Of a stretch of 64,000 bases of DNA, positions 9,333 to 17,842 are shown piece after piece. Numbering within the stretch: the stretch's first letter is position 1; each line of letters starts with the position of its first letter. This stretch comes from Rhodopirellula europaea 6C (GTDB lineage Bacteria > Planctomycetota > Planctomycetia > Pirellulales > Pirellulaceae): contig NZ_ANMO01000097.1 of NCBI RefSeq assembly GCF_000338295.1, forward strand, positions 174,650 to 238,649, given 5' to 3'. The notes beneath the pieces were generated by a model. It worked only from the letters and a program-made list of their open reading frames with translations. It ran no database searches and had not been told where the DNA came from. The translations under genes were made by a program, and so were the position numbers.

Positions 9333-9974
9333 ATGACTTCGGAATCTTCCTCGTCGCTTTCACAAGACACGCCAGATTGTCCCGAAGTTCCGCGTGGTGG
9401 TGCCTGGACGTTCGTCAAAAATTTCGCCCGAAACCCGAACCAGGTGGGGGCGGTTTGGCCCAGCAGCCCCGGTTTGGTCAAACGAATGGTCGAATGGTTT
9501 GACTGGGAAAACGCTCGCGGGGTCGTCGAATTCGGGCCTGGGACCGGCGTCTTCACCGAAGCCATTCAGAACCATCTGCACGAAGACGCAAAATTCTTTG
9601 CAATTGAGCGGTCGCCCGAGCTGGCTGCGATCACGCGAGGCCGTTGCCCGCAAGTCAATGTGGTCGAGGATTCGGCCGAGTCGGTTGCAGATCTTTGCCG
9701 GGACAATCAGATCGACCAGGTCCACGCGATCATCTGCGGTTTGCCTTGGGCGTCTTTTCCCGACAGTTTGCAAACCAGCATCCTGGAAGCCACTCTGGAC
9801 GTGTTGGCTCCCGGTGGTCAGTTCGCGACCTTTGCGTATTGGCAGGGCGTCGTTTTGCCCGCGGGCCAGCGTTTTTCGAAAAAGCTTCGAGGGGCTTTCA
9901 CCGAGGTGCATCGCAGCCCGACGGTTTGGCGAAATATGCCACCGGCGTTTGTTTATCGATGCGTCAAACGATAG
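9333..9974 (+). CDS. SAM-dependent methyltransferase, phospholipid N-methyltransferase-like
   Basis: A cytoplasmic class I methyltransferase of about 213 residues. The SAM-binding motif I is 'VVEFGPGTGVFTEAI', and the acidic end of strand 2 is 'FFAIERSPELA'. The 'FARNPNQVGAVWPSSP' segment before motif I is typical of the rRNA adenine-dimethylase-like phospholipid methyltransferases, which methylate phosphatidylethanolamine. I chose the ATG at 9333 (MTSESSS); an in-frame ATG at 9234 would overlap the divergent ExbD gene. The catalytic 'CGLPWASFP' matches the N-P-P-Y-like motif IV position. A different substrate is possible. The 298 bases downstream hold no gene. Confidence 0.85.
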   Translation: MTSESSSSLSQDTPDCPEVPRGGAWTFVKNFARNPNQVGAVWPSSPGLVKRMVEWFDWENARGVVEFGPGTGVFTEAIQNHLHEDAKFFAIERSPELAAITRGRCPQVNVVEDSAESVADLCRDNQIDQVHAIICGLPWASFPDSLQTSILEATLDVLAPGGQFATFAYWQGVVLPAGQRFSKKLRGAFTEVHRSPTVWRNMPPAFVYRCVKR

Positions 9975-10272
9975 AGCTTTCACTGTCCTCTTGGGCATGA
10001 CCGTTGCATTGGTGACAACCTCGGTCGTCGTTTGACTGAATCAACGTCCTGCGCTCTCCATGGTCGCGAGGAATACGCGAGGTGGTGAAGAAACCGCCAT
10101 CGGTGACGCTATTTCCATCCATCGGTTGGGATGGAAGACGATTGATCGTTCATGGGCGAGCAGCGACAATTAGGAGTGTTCGGCCGATTCTTTTGGCGGC
10201 GCTCAAAAACATTTCGCGATCACATTCGCGTTCTAAAATTCCCCACATCTCTACCTTCGTAGGAAACCCAAC

Positions 10273-11451
10273 ATGCAATTGGATTGGATCTCTCGAACGT
10301 CCACTCGCACTTTCGCCTTGACCGCTATGGGGTTGTTGTTCGCTTCCGCATTCTGCGTTTCGGGTGTGGTCACATCGCCCGTGATGGCGGAAGAAGCCGC
10401 GGCCAAAGACACACGGACGGCCGATCAGCGAATCGATCAAATGGTCGATCGCGGAATCGAGTTCTTGCGCACTCGCGGTCAGAGCGACGAGGGTGCATTC
10501 AGTGGTGAAACCGGAGCTGCCGTCACGGGATTGTGCGTGCGAGCGATCTTGGAACATCGCCCCGAAGCCATTTCGACTGACCCGGTGATTGCGAAAGCGA
10601 TCAAGTACTTGGAATCGAAAGTCCAACCTGACGGTGGCATCTACGCGACCGGGTCAAAGCATCGGAACTACGAAACCACCACCGCCGCGATGGCTTTGAA
10701 CAAAGCCAACCAAGACGGCCGTTTCGACAGCCAACTTGAGCGGGCGAAGAACTTTTTGAAAGACATCCAGTGGGACGAAGAGGAAGGTGCCGAACCGGGT
10801 GACACCGCGTATGGCGGGGCCGGCTATGGCAGCCACTCGCGTCCCGACTTGTCAAACACCGCGTTTTTGATCGAAGCCCTTCACGATCTTGGAACGGATC
10901 CTCAAGACGAATCGATTCAAAAGGCTCTCGTGTTTGTCAGCCGGACTCAGAACCTGACTCAACACGGCAACGATACCCAACATGCCGACAAGATCGGCGA
11001 CGGTGGTTTCTATTACACACCTGCCGCGGGTGGTCAAAGCAAAGCAGGTGAGTCCGCGGACGGCGGCCTGCGAAGTTACGGCTCGATGACTTACGCTGGC
11101 TTGAAAAGCATGATCTATGCGGGGCTGACACCCGAGGATCCACGCGTCAACGCCGCGCTCGATTTCATTCGCAATCACTACACCTTGGACAACAACCCAG
11201 GCATGGGTGCCCAGGGTCAGTATTACTACTACCACACATTTGCCAAAGCATTGGATGTGGCTGGATTGGAAGTGGTCGAGTCGACCGATGCGGGACCGCG
11301 AGATTGGCGAACGGATCTGATCAACAAGCTCGAAGCGGAGCAACAAGAAGATGGCTCGTGGGTGAACCGCGAAGCCGAGCGTTGGATGGAAGGCGATCGC
11401 CAGCTCGTCACCGCTTACTGCTTGCTCGCACTCAAGCACGCTCGCAAGTAA
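10273..11451 (+). CDS. Exported prenyltransferase/squalene-cyclase-repeat (alpha/alpha toroid) protein
   Basis: A 392-residue protein with a signal peptide ('LTAMGLLFASAFCVSGVVTS', probable cleavage near 'VMAEEA'). The mature part consists of repeated alpha-hairpins of the squalene cyclase/prenyltransferase type, recognisable by Q/DG-G-W/F-like turns such as 'VQPDGGIYATG', 'DGGLRSYGSMTYAGLKS' and 'QQEDGSWVNRE'. The catalytic DxDD of true squalene-hopene cyclases is not visible, so enzymatic cyclisation is unlikely. An AGGAAA site lies seven to eight bases before the ATG. Planctomycetes carry many such exported toroid proteins of unknown role. It resembles in fold the haem-motif protein at 50967-52103. 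Confidence 0.88.
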   Translation: MQLDWISRTSTRTFALTAMGLLFASAFCVSGVVTSPVMAEEAAAKDTRTADQRIDQMVDRGIEFLRTRGQSDEGAFSGETGAAVTGLCVRAILEHRPEAISTDPVIAKAIKYLESKVQPDGGIYATGSKHRNYETTTAAMALNKANQDGRFDSQLERAKNFLKDIQWDEEEGAEPGDTAYGGAGYGSHSRPDLSNTAFLIEALHDLGTDPQDESIQKALVFVSRTQNLTQHGNDTQHADKIGDGGFYYTPAAGGQSKAGESADGGLRSYGSMTYAGLKSMIYAGLTPEDPRVNAALDFIRNHYTLDNNPGMGAQGQYYYYHTFAKALDVAGLEVVESTDAGPRDWRTDLINKLEAEQQEDGSWVNREAERWMEGDRQLVTAYCLLALKHARK

Positions 11452-11467
11452 ACGAGTCTTCTCGATA

Positions 11468-11500
11468 GCTCGTCCGCGTTCTCAATTTTCACGGACGAGC
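11468..11500 (+). terminator. Strong hairpin after the toroid-protein gene, no T-run
   Basis: A perfect nine-base inverted repeat (GCTCGTCCG at 11468-11476, CGGACGAGC at 11492-11500) sits 17 bases after the stop codon, with a 15-base loop. There is no T-tract behind it, so it may be a 3' end stabiliser instead of an intrinsic terminator. Confidence 0.45.
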
Positions 11501-11735
11501 GACTTGGTCAGCGGCGGCGATCCACTTGGCGGATCACTTTCCGCGGATTGGTTTGTCGCCGATTTGCCATTTCGGTCCGTGGCGTTTGGGTTCCACGCGA
11601 TTGAAGAACAACAAATCTAGGCGAGCCCGTCCGATCGCGTACAATTGGGATATCCAATTTGCATCGCCACCGACGGACCGACCCATTAAATCCTCGACCT
11701 CTCCACCGAATGATGCCGAAACGAATCGGCCGACC

Positions 11736-12593
11736 GTGCCCCGCGATGGGTACGTGTGCCGTTATGGCTCCATGAGGTTGATGGGCGTGATGACCGCGAC
11801 CGAGTGTTTTCGGTATGGCGATGAAGTCGTGATCCGCAGCGATCGCGGCACCGAGATTGCCACCGTGCTGTGCGAGGCAACCAACGAAGCGGTCGGGCAG
11901 GTTCCCACGAAGGGCAACGCGGAGCCGGTTCAGGGGAAAATCATTCGCCGGCTCGATACGACGGATCGAGGCGATTGGTCGCAAATGTCAGAAATGACTC
12001 GCAAGGATCTGCTGGCGGCCAAGAAATGCGTCGACCAGCTGAAACTTCCGATGCAAGTGATCGATGTTGAGCGATTGCTCGGCGGCGAGCGTGTGATTGT
12101 TTACTTCGTCGCCGATGGCCGAGTCGATTTTCGCGAATTGGTCAAATTGGTCGGCCGCGAATTTCAGACGCGGATCGAAATGCGTCAAATCGGTATCCGG
12201 GACGAGGCGAAATTGCTGGCCGATTACGGCGATTGCGGGCAAAAGGTCTGCTGCAGCCGTTTTCTCAGCAAGATGCCGCCGGTTTCGATGAAAATGGCAA
12301 AACTGCAGCGGGCCTCGTTGGACCCGGCAAAAATCTCAGGACGATGCGGGCGATTAAAATGTTGTCTGCGTTACGAATTCGAAACCTACGAGGAAATGGC
12401 AGAGGAGCTCCCCCCGATCGGCAGCGAAATTCTGACCCGTGATGGATCCGCCAAGGTTCTCGCCCAAGACATCTTGGCCGGGCAATTGGTGGTCAAGACC
12501 GATGACCATCGACGCGTTATGATTCCTGCGGGTGACGTTGTCAGCGTGACAAAGCGGGGTTCCGGGGAACCCACTAAACAACGTAAACGCTGA
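11736..12593 (+). CDS. PSP1 domain protein (YaaT-like)
   Basis: A cytoplasmic protein of about 285 residues from the proposed GTG. It matches the PSP1/YaaT family: 'YVCRYGSMRLMGVM' at the N-terminus, 'DGRVDFRELVKLVGREF' in the middle, and a cysteine-bearing core 'YGDCGQKVCCSRFLS' followed by 'SGRCGRLKCCLRYEFETY'. The cysteines (CxxxxCC and CxxxxCC) form the conserved metal or cluster-type site of the family. In Bacillus the YaaT protein takes part in the complex controlling RNase Y and phosphorelay signalling; this is family knowledge, not shown here. The frame remains open upstream to an ATG at 11526, but that extension looks non-coding, so the start is uncertain. A Minf_1886-type gene follows 43 bases later. 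Confidence 0.88.
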   Translation: MPRDGYVCRYGSMRLMGVMTATECFRYGDEVVIRSDRGTEIATVLCEATNEAVGQVPTKGNAEPVQGKIIRRLDTTDRGDWSQMSEMTRKDLLAAKKCVDQLKLPMQVIDVERLLGGERVIVYFVADGRVDFRELVKLVGREFQTRIEMRQIGIRDEAKLLADYGDCGQKVCCSRFLSKMPPVSMKMAKLQRASLDPAKISGRCGRLKCCLRYEFETYEEMAEELPPIGSEILTRDGSAKVLAQDILAGQLVVKTDDHRRVMIPAGDVVSVTKRGSGEPTKQRKR

Positions 12594-12636
12594 GCCCACT
12601 CGAAACACTTCCTTTTCTTTTCCTCGATCCTTCGCC

Positions 12637-13062
12637 ATGCCATCTCCTGTCAAAGCGATGCAGGACCTCCTGCGAGACGACACTCGATACAAACTCGAGG
12701 CGTATCAATTCATTCGCGAAGCGTTGCAATACGCTCACGAGAATTTGGACGCGATCGGGCCGCTCGGATTTGGTCCGTCTGATGACCCAAGCAGCGACGC
12801 GCCGCGTCATTTGACCGGACAACAACTCTGCGAGGCATGCCGTTTGTACGCCATCGACCAATTCGGTTATCTAGCCCAAATGGTGCTGGAGAATTGGGGC
12901 CTGCGACGAACCGGCGATTTCGGTGAATTGGTTTACAACCTGATCCGGATCGAGCAAATGCGAAAAAGCGAATCGGATCGCCGAGAAGATTTTGACGACG
13001 TTTATGATTTTGAGAACGCGTTCCAACCCAAGTTCGAATTGGCTCTCAGCGACGAGGACTGA
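12637..13062 (+). CDS. Minf_1886 family (Planctomycetes/Verrucomicrobia-restricted) protein
   Basis: A 141-residue soluble protein. Its 'YKLEAYQFIREALQYA' opening, 'HLTGQQLCEACRLYAIDQF' and 'VLENWGLRRTGDFGELVYN' blocks match the small uncharacterised family TIGR04138/Minf_1886, found mainly in Planctomycetes and Verrucomicrobia. No catalytic motif is apparent. Genes of this family commonly follow a PSP1 gene in this phylum, as here, but no function is established. The next frame opens immediately after its stop, at a TTG; the exported methyltransferase more likely begins 48 bases later. Confidence 0.88.
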   Translation: MPSPVKAMQDLLRDDTRYKLEAYQFIREALQYAHENLDAIGPLGFGPSDDPSSDAPRHLTGQQLCEACRLYAIDQFGYLAQMVLENWGLRRTGDFGELVYNLIRIEQMRKSESDRREDFDDVYDFENAFQPKFELALSDED

Positions 13063-13110
13063 TTGAAATCGAACGCGAAGCTCCTTCCTTTCACTCCGCG
13101 AAAAAGCATC

Positions 13111-14007
13111 ATGCGTTTCTCTTCCTTGCTCGCACTTTGGATGTTGATTGGTTCGGCAACCATCCACGTCGGAAACGTAAACGCCGCTGACGCGGGTACG
13201 GGTGAGGCGACAACCGGCGAGGCGACGACCGATGTCGCTCGCCAAAGCGAGAAGCCGCGGCCAAAGGAAAATGCTCGCCGAACTTACATGGGCCGGATCG
13301 TCGCCCAACCGATGTCGCACCGCGGTGCCGCTTGGTTGGTTCGCCCGGAACGAGACGACGAGGAGAAGGCCGGCGAATCATTTGACCGCCTGGGCTTGAA
13401 GCCTGGCATGACGGTCGTCGATCTCGGATGCGGCAACGGTTACTGGACCATCCCGATGGCTCGTTCCGTGGCGGTCAAGAAACAAGCCGACTCACCCGAC
13501 GCGGATGCTTCGTCGGCGGAGTCCAACGACGCGGCGGATGCGGATGATGACGCTGAATCGCTGGATGGTCAGGTTTTGGCGGTCGACATCCAACGAGAGA
13601 TGTTGCAGATGCTGCAGCGGAATGCCGCTCGAGCAAAACTGGACAACATCCAACCGATTCTCGGTGCGATCGACGATCCCAAGTTGCCAGCCGGCAAGGT
13701 CGACTTGGTTCTTTTGGTTGATGTTTACCACGAGTTTTCGCATCCGGAATCGATGCTGTGGTCGATCCGACAATCGCTCAAACCCGACGGCGTGATCGCT
13801 CTGCTCGAATACCGAGCCGAAGATCCAGCCGTTCCAATCAAGCCGCTTCACAAAATGTCGAAGTCGCAAATCATGCAGGAATACAAAGCCTCGGATTTGA
13901 AGCTCGTTCGCGAATACAACGCTTTGCCGTGGCAGCACCTGATGTTCTTCGCCCGCGACGACAGTCCGTTGCCGGAAATCGAACCGGAACCGTTCAACCA
14001 AGAGTAG
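13111..14007 (+). CDS. Exported class I SAM-dependent methyltransferase
   Basis: A 298-residue protein with a signal peptide ('LLALWMLIGSATIHVG', likely cleavage near 'VNAADA') followed by a Rossmann methyltransferase core. Motif I is 'VVDLGCGNGYWTIP', the later 'DLVLLVDVYHEFSHPE' is motif IV, and 'LKPDGVIALLEYR' is motif V/VI. Between motif I and the next strand lies an acidic, alanine/serine-rich insertion (about residues 130-155, with 'DDDAES'). I chose the ATG at 13111 over a TTG at 13063 because the signal peptide starts there. Export of a SAM enzyme is odd because SAM is cytoplasmic; such proteins are however common in this phylum. Substrate unknown. Confidence 0.85.
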   Translation: MRFSSLLALWMLIGSATIHVGNVNAADAGTGEATTGEATTDVARQSEKPRPKENARRTYMGRIVAQPMSHRGAAWLVRPERDDEEKAGESFDRLGLKPGMTVVDLGCGNGYWTIPMARSVAVKKQADSPDADASSAESNDAADADDDAESLDGQVLAVDIQREMLQMLQRNAARAKLDNIQPILGAIDDPKLPAGKVDLVLLVDVYHEFSHPESMLWSIRQSLKPDGVIALLEYRAEDPAVPIKPLHKMSKSQIMQEYKASDLKLVREYNALPWQHLMFFARDDSPLPEIEPEPFNQE

Positions 14008-14118
14008 ACGGCGGGCTCACCGTCAGAGCACTCGCAGGCGGCATCTGCCTGCCTCGCCCCGGATGGGGCCGTCGTGGAATTGAGCTGGACCCGCGCTGAC
14101 CGGTTTGTCGGATTTGCT

Positions 14119-14179
14119 GCAGGTTGGCCACTCTTGGCCGACATCCACTCGGACGGGCAAGAGTGCCCATCCTACCTGC
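14119..14179. repeat. REP-like imperfect inverted-repeat element
   Basis: A 61-base element with nested symmetry: outer GCAGGT...ACCTGC arms, then CCACTCTTGG against CAAGAGTG, forming a long imperfect hairpin between two convergent genes. The flanking bases (14008-14118) contain further short hairpins such as GCCCC-ggat-GGGGC. It resembles the short dispersed palindromic elements seen between planctomycete genes, but copy number cannot be judged here. Confidence 0.55.
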
Positions 14180-14227
14180 TTCAAAACCTCGTTGATGACT
14201 CAATCGACACGCCGGGACACTTGCGAA

Positions 14228-15280
14228 TCACTCTGCCAACAGCTTCGTGACTTCTTTCGATTCGCGATCGATCCGGTATACCTGTTTGGCTTTCGGATCG
14301 GAAACGATCACCGCGTCGGCGGTCGCACTCAAGCCAACTGGGCCAAGCAACAGTTCTTCGTCGAACCATTTCTCGGTTTTGCCATCGGCGGTGAATTGCC
14401 AAATGCATTTCCCGTAGACGTCGGAAACGAAACCGGTGCCGTCGTGCCAAGCGATCCCGCCTGGGAAACCGTAGGGGCGATCCGTGACAACCGGCTCGCT
14501 GGTTTTCTCTGCGACGTTGATTTTCACGACCGCATCGGCATCAGGCGTGACTGCGTACAAGGCACCCTCATCGTCGAAGACCAAACCGCGGGCGTTCACG
14601 CGGACGATCAACTCGGGCTCGCCGCCTTCGATGGGCAATGCAAACGTGGCGCGTCGTTCGGCATCGCCGACGTAGATTGTTTTGCCATCGGGTGAAACGG
14701 CCAGCGCCATCGGGATTCCAAGGAATCCACCATTGAGCGGTTTGGCATCTTGCCCGCCGGGAGCATCCGCGTTGGGCGTCACGTGATAGATCTCACGTGT
14801 TGCCGAATCGCCAACCAGGACGCCGCCACCGGGGTGAGGCGTGGCGCTGTAAGGGCGATTCATTGTCTTGCGAAGATACCGTGATCCGGTCACGAATCGC
14901 TCGGGCTTGGCCGCTTCCGTCGCTGGCCATGGCACCGTCCAAACGCCCGGAGCATCCGAATCGAGCACGAACAACTTGTCATCCGACATCACCGCACCGC
15001 GCGGATAGACGGGACGCTCGGCTTCCGTCCAAAAATCGTCCGGGTAGGTCTCGGTCTTGGCTTCGGCCGTGGTCTCTGCGGCGGCCGCTTCGGTCTCCGC
15101 CGCGTCTTGAGCAGTCGCCGGGTGAGCCTGCAGAACAGTTCCCGAAACGATGGCAGCGATCAGCAGCCCACGCACGCTTCCAAAGCGACCTTCAGTAAAT
15201 CCTGTGAAACACGATGGGGTGTTGCGGTGGGCTTTTGGGAAGATGAAATCGAAAATTCGGGTTGGGCAAGATTTATTCAT
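14228..15280 (-). CDS. Exported NHL/SMP-30-type beta-propeller protein
   Basis: A protein of about 350 residues with an N-terminal signal segment ('VRGLLIAAIVSGTVLQAHPA', cleavage near 'ATAQDA') and an Ala/Glu-rich linker, then a six-bladed-propeller-like domain. Blade features include 'MALAVSPDGKTIYVGDAE', 'GLVFDDEGALYAVTPDADA' and 'GGIAWHDGTGFVSDVYG', matching the SMP-30/gluconolactonase or NHL class. Those proteins bind Ca2+ and hydrolyse lactones or simply bind ligands; the key catalytic residues cannot be assigned from sequence alone. The frame is open further upstream to 15439, overlapping a divergent gene, so I chose the ATG at 15280. Neighbour 15344 is divergent. Confidence 0.85.
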   Translation of the reverse strand: MNKSCPTRIFDFIFPKAHRNTPSCFTGFTEGRFGSVRGLLIAAIVSGTVLQAHPATAQDAAETEAAAAETTAEAKTETYPDDFWTEAERPVYPRGAVMSDDKLFVLDSDAPGVWTVPWPATEAAKPERFVTGSRYLRKTMNRPYSATPHPGGGVLVGDSATREIYHVTPNADAPGGQDAKPLNGGFLGIPMALAVSPDGKTIYVGDAERRATFALPIEGGEPELIVRVNARGLVFDDEGALYAVTPDADAVVKINVAEKTSEPVVTDRPYGFPGGIAWHDGTGFVSDVYGKCIWQFTADGKTEKWFDEELLLGPVGLSATADAVIVSDPKAKQVYRIDRESKEVTKLLAE

Positions 15281-15343
15281 GGGGAGGGTTATGACGTCCG
15301 ATAAGTAAGAAGTTCCATGTCCCAATTCCGGCAATGACGTCTC

Positions 15344-16672
15344 ATGATAACCATTCCCCGTCGATTGTTGTGCTTGTTCGCCTGTTTCATTGGTGCGATT
15401 GCGTCGATGACGTTGTCTCAAGCCGAAGCCGCAGACCAATTGATTCGCAGCCGGCCCGTTTCACAGGGAAACACGGTCGCGACGCGGACTTCGACGACGC
15501 ACTCCGGATGGTCGCCACAAGGTAACAGCCAGTCGGTCCAGCGACACCAAGCGGCTTCAAATCGCAAGCCGACTTCGGTTTCACGGCCAGCGAACGGATC
15601 GGTCAAGCAAGTCGGCTACCTGGACGGTGGTTGCGATTGCGCCGAATGCTCTTCGGCGGGTGTCCTCGGCGGCCCCGGTTGCGGGATGGAAGCCAGCTGC
15701 GGACTCGAGGTCGGGTGTGGACTCGAAGAATACGGAGTCTGCAGTTGCGATGCGTGCAGCGGTGATTTGATGTCGGGCTGCGACAGTGGCTTTTGCGATG
15801 GCGGATGCGATGGGATGTGCGGCGGAGCCGAAATCGATTGCTTCCCGCTGTTCCTGCCAATCTTGCGAGTCGATTGGAGCCGTTTCTCGTTCTTCGCTGG
15901 ATCGCAGGCATTCAAGTCGCCTATGAACTACCCCGCTTTGGACGTTGCCGGCCAACCTCGCGGTGGCAGCGGAAGTTTTGGTTACTACCAAGGGTTCAAC
16001 GAAGGTCGTGATCTTCGCAACTGGTTGGGGCTGGATCTCTCCGCGCAACTCGGTGTGCGAGCCACGCAAACCAATCTGGACGGCGAAGAGTTCACAAGCG
16101 GACGGATGCACCAAGTCTTCGTGACCGGCGGTCTGTTTCGTCGCGTCGACTACGGCCTGCAATACGGATTGGTCGTCGACTACCTGAACCAAGACTGGTA
16201 CTACCAAAGTGATCTGTTGCAACTACGCGGCGAGTTGAGCTGGAAGGTTTCCGCTTGCCACGAATTCGGATTTCAATTCATGGCGGGAGTCACTGATCAG
16301 ATCGTGACCACGGAAGCCGGCGGCTTCACCAGTTCGGAGACCATTGAACCAGTCGACCAGTACCGAGCATTCTATCGCCGAGCGATGGGCACGACGGGAC
16401 ACATGACCGCGTTTCTCGGTGGCACCAGCGAAGAACACTTCATTTGGGGCAGCGAGATGGAGATCCCGTTGCAAACCAATTGGTCGCTGTTGGTCGGATC
16501 GGCATACTTCAGCCCCGGTGACGATGCGGCGTTGGATGCAAACGAAGCCGAAGGTTGGAACTTGTCGATTGGCTTCGCATTCCGACCGGGCGTCACTGGA
16601 CCAAAGCAACGCTACCGCAACCCACTCTTCAATGTTGCTGACAACGGATCGTTCTTCGTCTTCCGTCGCTAA
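15344..16672 (+). CDS. Cysteine-rich outer-membrane-type planctomycete protein
   Basis: A 442-residue exported protein. Residues 1-30 form a signal peptide ('FACFIGAIASMTLSQAEAA'). Residues 31-92 are Ser/Thr/Gln-rich. Residues 97-166 contain about 14 cysteines in a glycine-rich stretch ('CDCAECSSAGVLGGPGC', 'CDSGFCDGGCDGMCGG'). From about residue 175 the sequence alternates hydrophobic and polar residues with aromatic ends and finishes in 'NGSFFVFRR', consistent with a membrane beta-barrel or beta-sandwich. It resembles uncharacterised planctomycete families of the DUF6666/BBP7 kind, whose exact assignment I cannot confirm. The cysteine knot could crosslink the protein into the cell wall, an inference. 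Confidence 0.8.
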   Translation: MITIPRRLLCLFACFIGAIASMTLSQAEAADQLIRSRPVSQGNTVATRTSTTHSGWSPQGNSQSVQRHQAASNRKPTSVSRPANGSVKQVGYLDGGCDCAECSSAGVLGGPGCGMEASCGLEVGCGLEEYGVCSCDACSGDLMSGCDSGFCDGGCDGMCGGAEIDCFPLFLPILRVDWSRFSFFAGSQAFKSPMNYPALDVAGQPRGGSGSFGYYQGFNEGRDLRNWLGLDLSAQLGVRATQTNLDGEEFTSGRMHQVFVTGGLFRRVDYGLQYGLVVDYLNQDWYYQSDLLQLRGELSWKVSACHEFGFQFMAGVTDQIVTTEAGGFTSSETIEPVDQYRAFYRRAMGTTGHMTAFLGGTSEEHFIWGSEMEIPLQTNWSLLVGSAYFSPGDDAALDANEAEGWNLSIGFAFRPGVTGPKQRYRNPLFNVADNGSFFVFRR

Positions 16673-16922
16673 GCCAACTCGCGAGATCGAGTTTGCCCGC
16701 ATCCCGTGCTACCGCAGCAAAATTGCACAAGCACGGAAATACCTGCCGGCGTCTCATTATCCTTTTAAACCGCCAAGCAGCCGCCGAATGGTTGCCGCGT
16801 CAGCTATTTGCGATCCGCCGATCCATAAAGCCCGTTACTTCGCCGAACGATGGCGAGCATTGAACCAACGACGGTGTTTAGCATCGGTCGCGAGACCGGT
16901 TGTACCATTCGTTGTTAGGTTC

Positions 16923-16991
16923 TTAAGCTTGCAGTTCCGCCAAACGTGCATTCACCACCGTTTGCAGGTCTTTCAGTTCCTCGATCGACAT
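16923..16991 (-). other. 22-codon mini-ORF in a 354-base gap
   Basis: The 354 bases from 16673 to 17026 hold no full gene. On the minus strand an in-frame stretch encodes 'MSIEELKDLQTVVNARLAEL' and two further residues, an amphipathic helix that looks translated. The frame stays open for about 14 codons upstream of the ATG, so it may be the tail of a decayed gene or a microprotein. Weak evidence. Confidence 0.25.
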
Positions 16992-17026
16992 CTCGATGAA
17001 TGGTCGAAGAGGTTTGCAAGGCGATT

Positions 17027-17431
17027 CTAAAAGGTTCTCGCACGCCAGAGTTCCCATTCTTCAAGCACCTCTTCCGGTGACGAAACCCACTTCTTCGCCG
17101 GCAGCAGATAGAACCGATCCGGATCTGGCGAGATGGTTTTCGGATCATGGAAAAGCCCTGTGGGCCAATGCACTGCAGCTGTGTTGGAAACGATGAAGGT
17201 TCGTTTGTCTTGAATTTGTGAAACGGAATCTGGTGCAATGTCTCGATTGAGTTGCGTATACGTATGGATCTTCCCGTCACCAAAGTCCGTGTTTTTCGTC
17301 CAGTCGACGAAATCACTTCGGATTGTCTCCAGTCGCCGTTGATCGCGATTTTTCACGTAAATTAAATACGAGAACGATACAGCGGCAACCAATGTCGCGA
17401 CGAGTAGAGTCCTCAACCGATAACGAAGCAA
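17027..17431 (-). CDS. Small membrane-anchored protein with planctomycetal RLRTLLVA N-terminus
   Basis: A 134-residue protein whose first 27 residues ('LRYRLRTLLVATLVAAVSF') are a helix of the kind that opens many planctomycete membrane-anchored proteins. The rest is a hydrophilic domain with 'SDFVDWTKNTDFGDGK' and a tryptophan-rich C-terminus. No known domain is visible. It sits alone between intergenic DNA and a gene remnant. Confidence 0.65.
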   Translation of the reverse strand: MLRYRLRTLLVATLVAAVSFSYLIYVKNRDQRRLETIRSDFVDWTKNTDFGDGKIHTYTQLNRDIAPDSVSQIQDKRTFIVSNTAAVHWPTGLFHDPKTISPDPDRFYLLPAKKWVSSPEEVLEEWELWRARTF

Positions 17432-17537
17432 TGAACGATCCCCTCATCTACGTGGCGAGTATTTCAAGACGTAGTGGACAAGGCAACGAGTCCACCACCA
17501 AATCCATCAGGCGTCCCAGAAGCGTTGCGAAGCCATT

Positions 17538-17803
17538 TCATGAGACTCGTTCGAAGCTGACAATCGGTCTATTCAGCTGAGCGACATGGAACCAAGGTTG
17601 CTTTTCGCCTTCGAAAATGGCTGTCGTGTCGATGGAAATCACGGTTGCGTACCGGTTTTCCGATTCACTTCACTTCAATATGCCCGATGAACTTTGCTCG
17701 GACCAATCGCTTTGCCACTCGCAAATGCGAGGTCCAACTTCGTCTCGGTCACGTGGACATCTTCGATCGAACTACCGCAGTGAATGATACTAGCACGCAG
17801 TGC
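17538..17803 (-). pseudogene. Frame-disrupted gene remnant
   Basis: Minus-strand translation gives three protein-like blocks in three successive frames: 'VHVTETKLDLAFASGKAIG' with its flanks, then 'FIGHIEVK', then 'RYATVISIDTTAIFEGEKQP' running to 'FERVS' and a stop at 17538. Each junction needs one extra base skipped. Read through, they would make one polypeptide of about 80 residues. No start codon is visible upstream. I do not recognise the family. It lies just downstream of a GNAT gene, in the 411-base stretch 17432-17842 that otherwise shows nothing. It is either a pseudogene or a site of sequence error. Confidence 0.45.
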
Positions 17804-17842
17804 CTACTCAATCCGAATGAAGAACTTGTTCAATCACCAGAC

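Noticed and set aside
10273..11451. Possible squalene-hopene cyclase
   Set aside because: Toroid repeats are present but there is no DxDD catalytic motif, and the protein is exported, so a hopanoid role is not supported.
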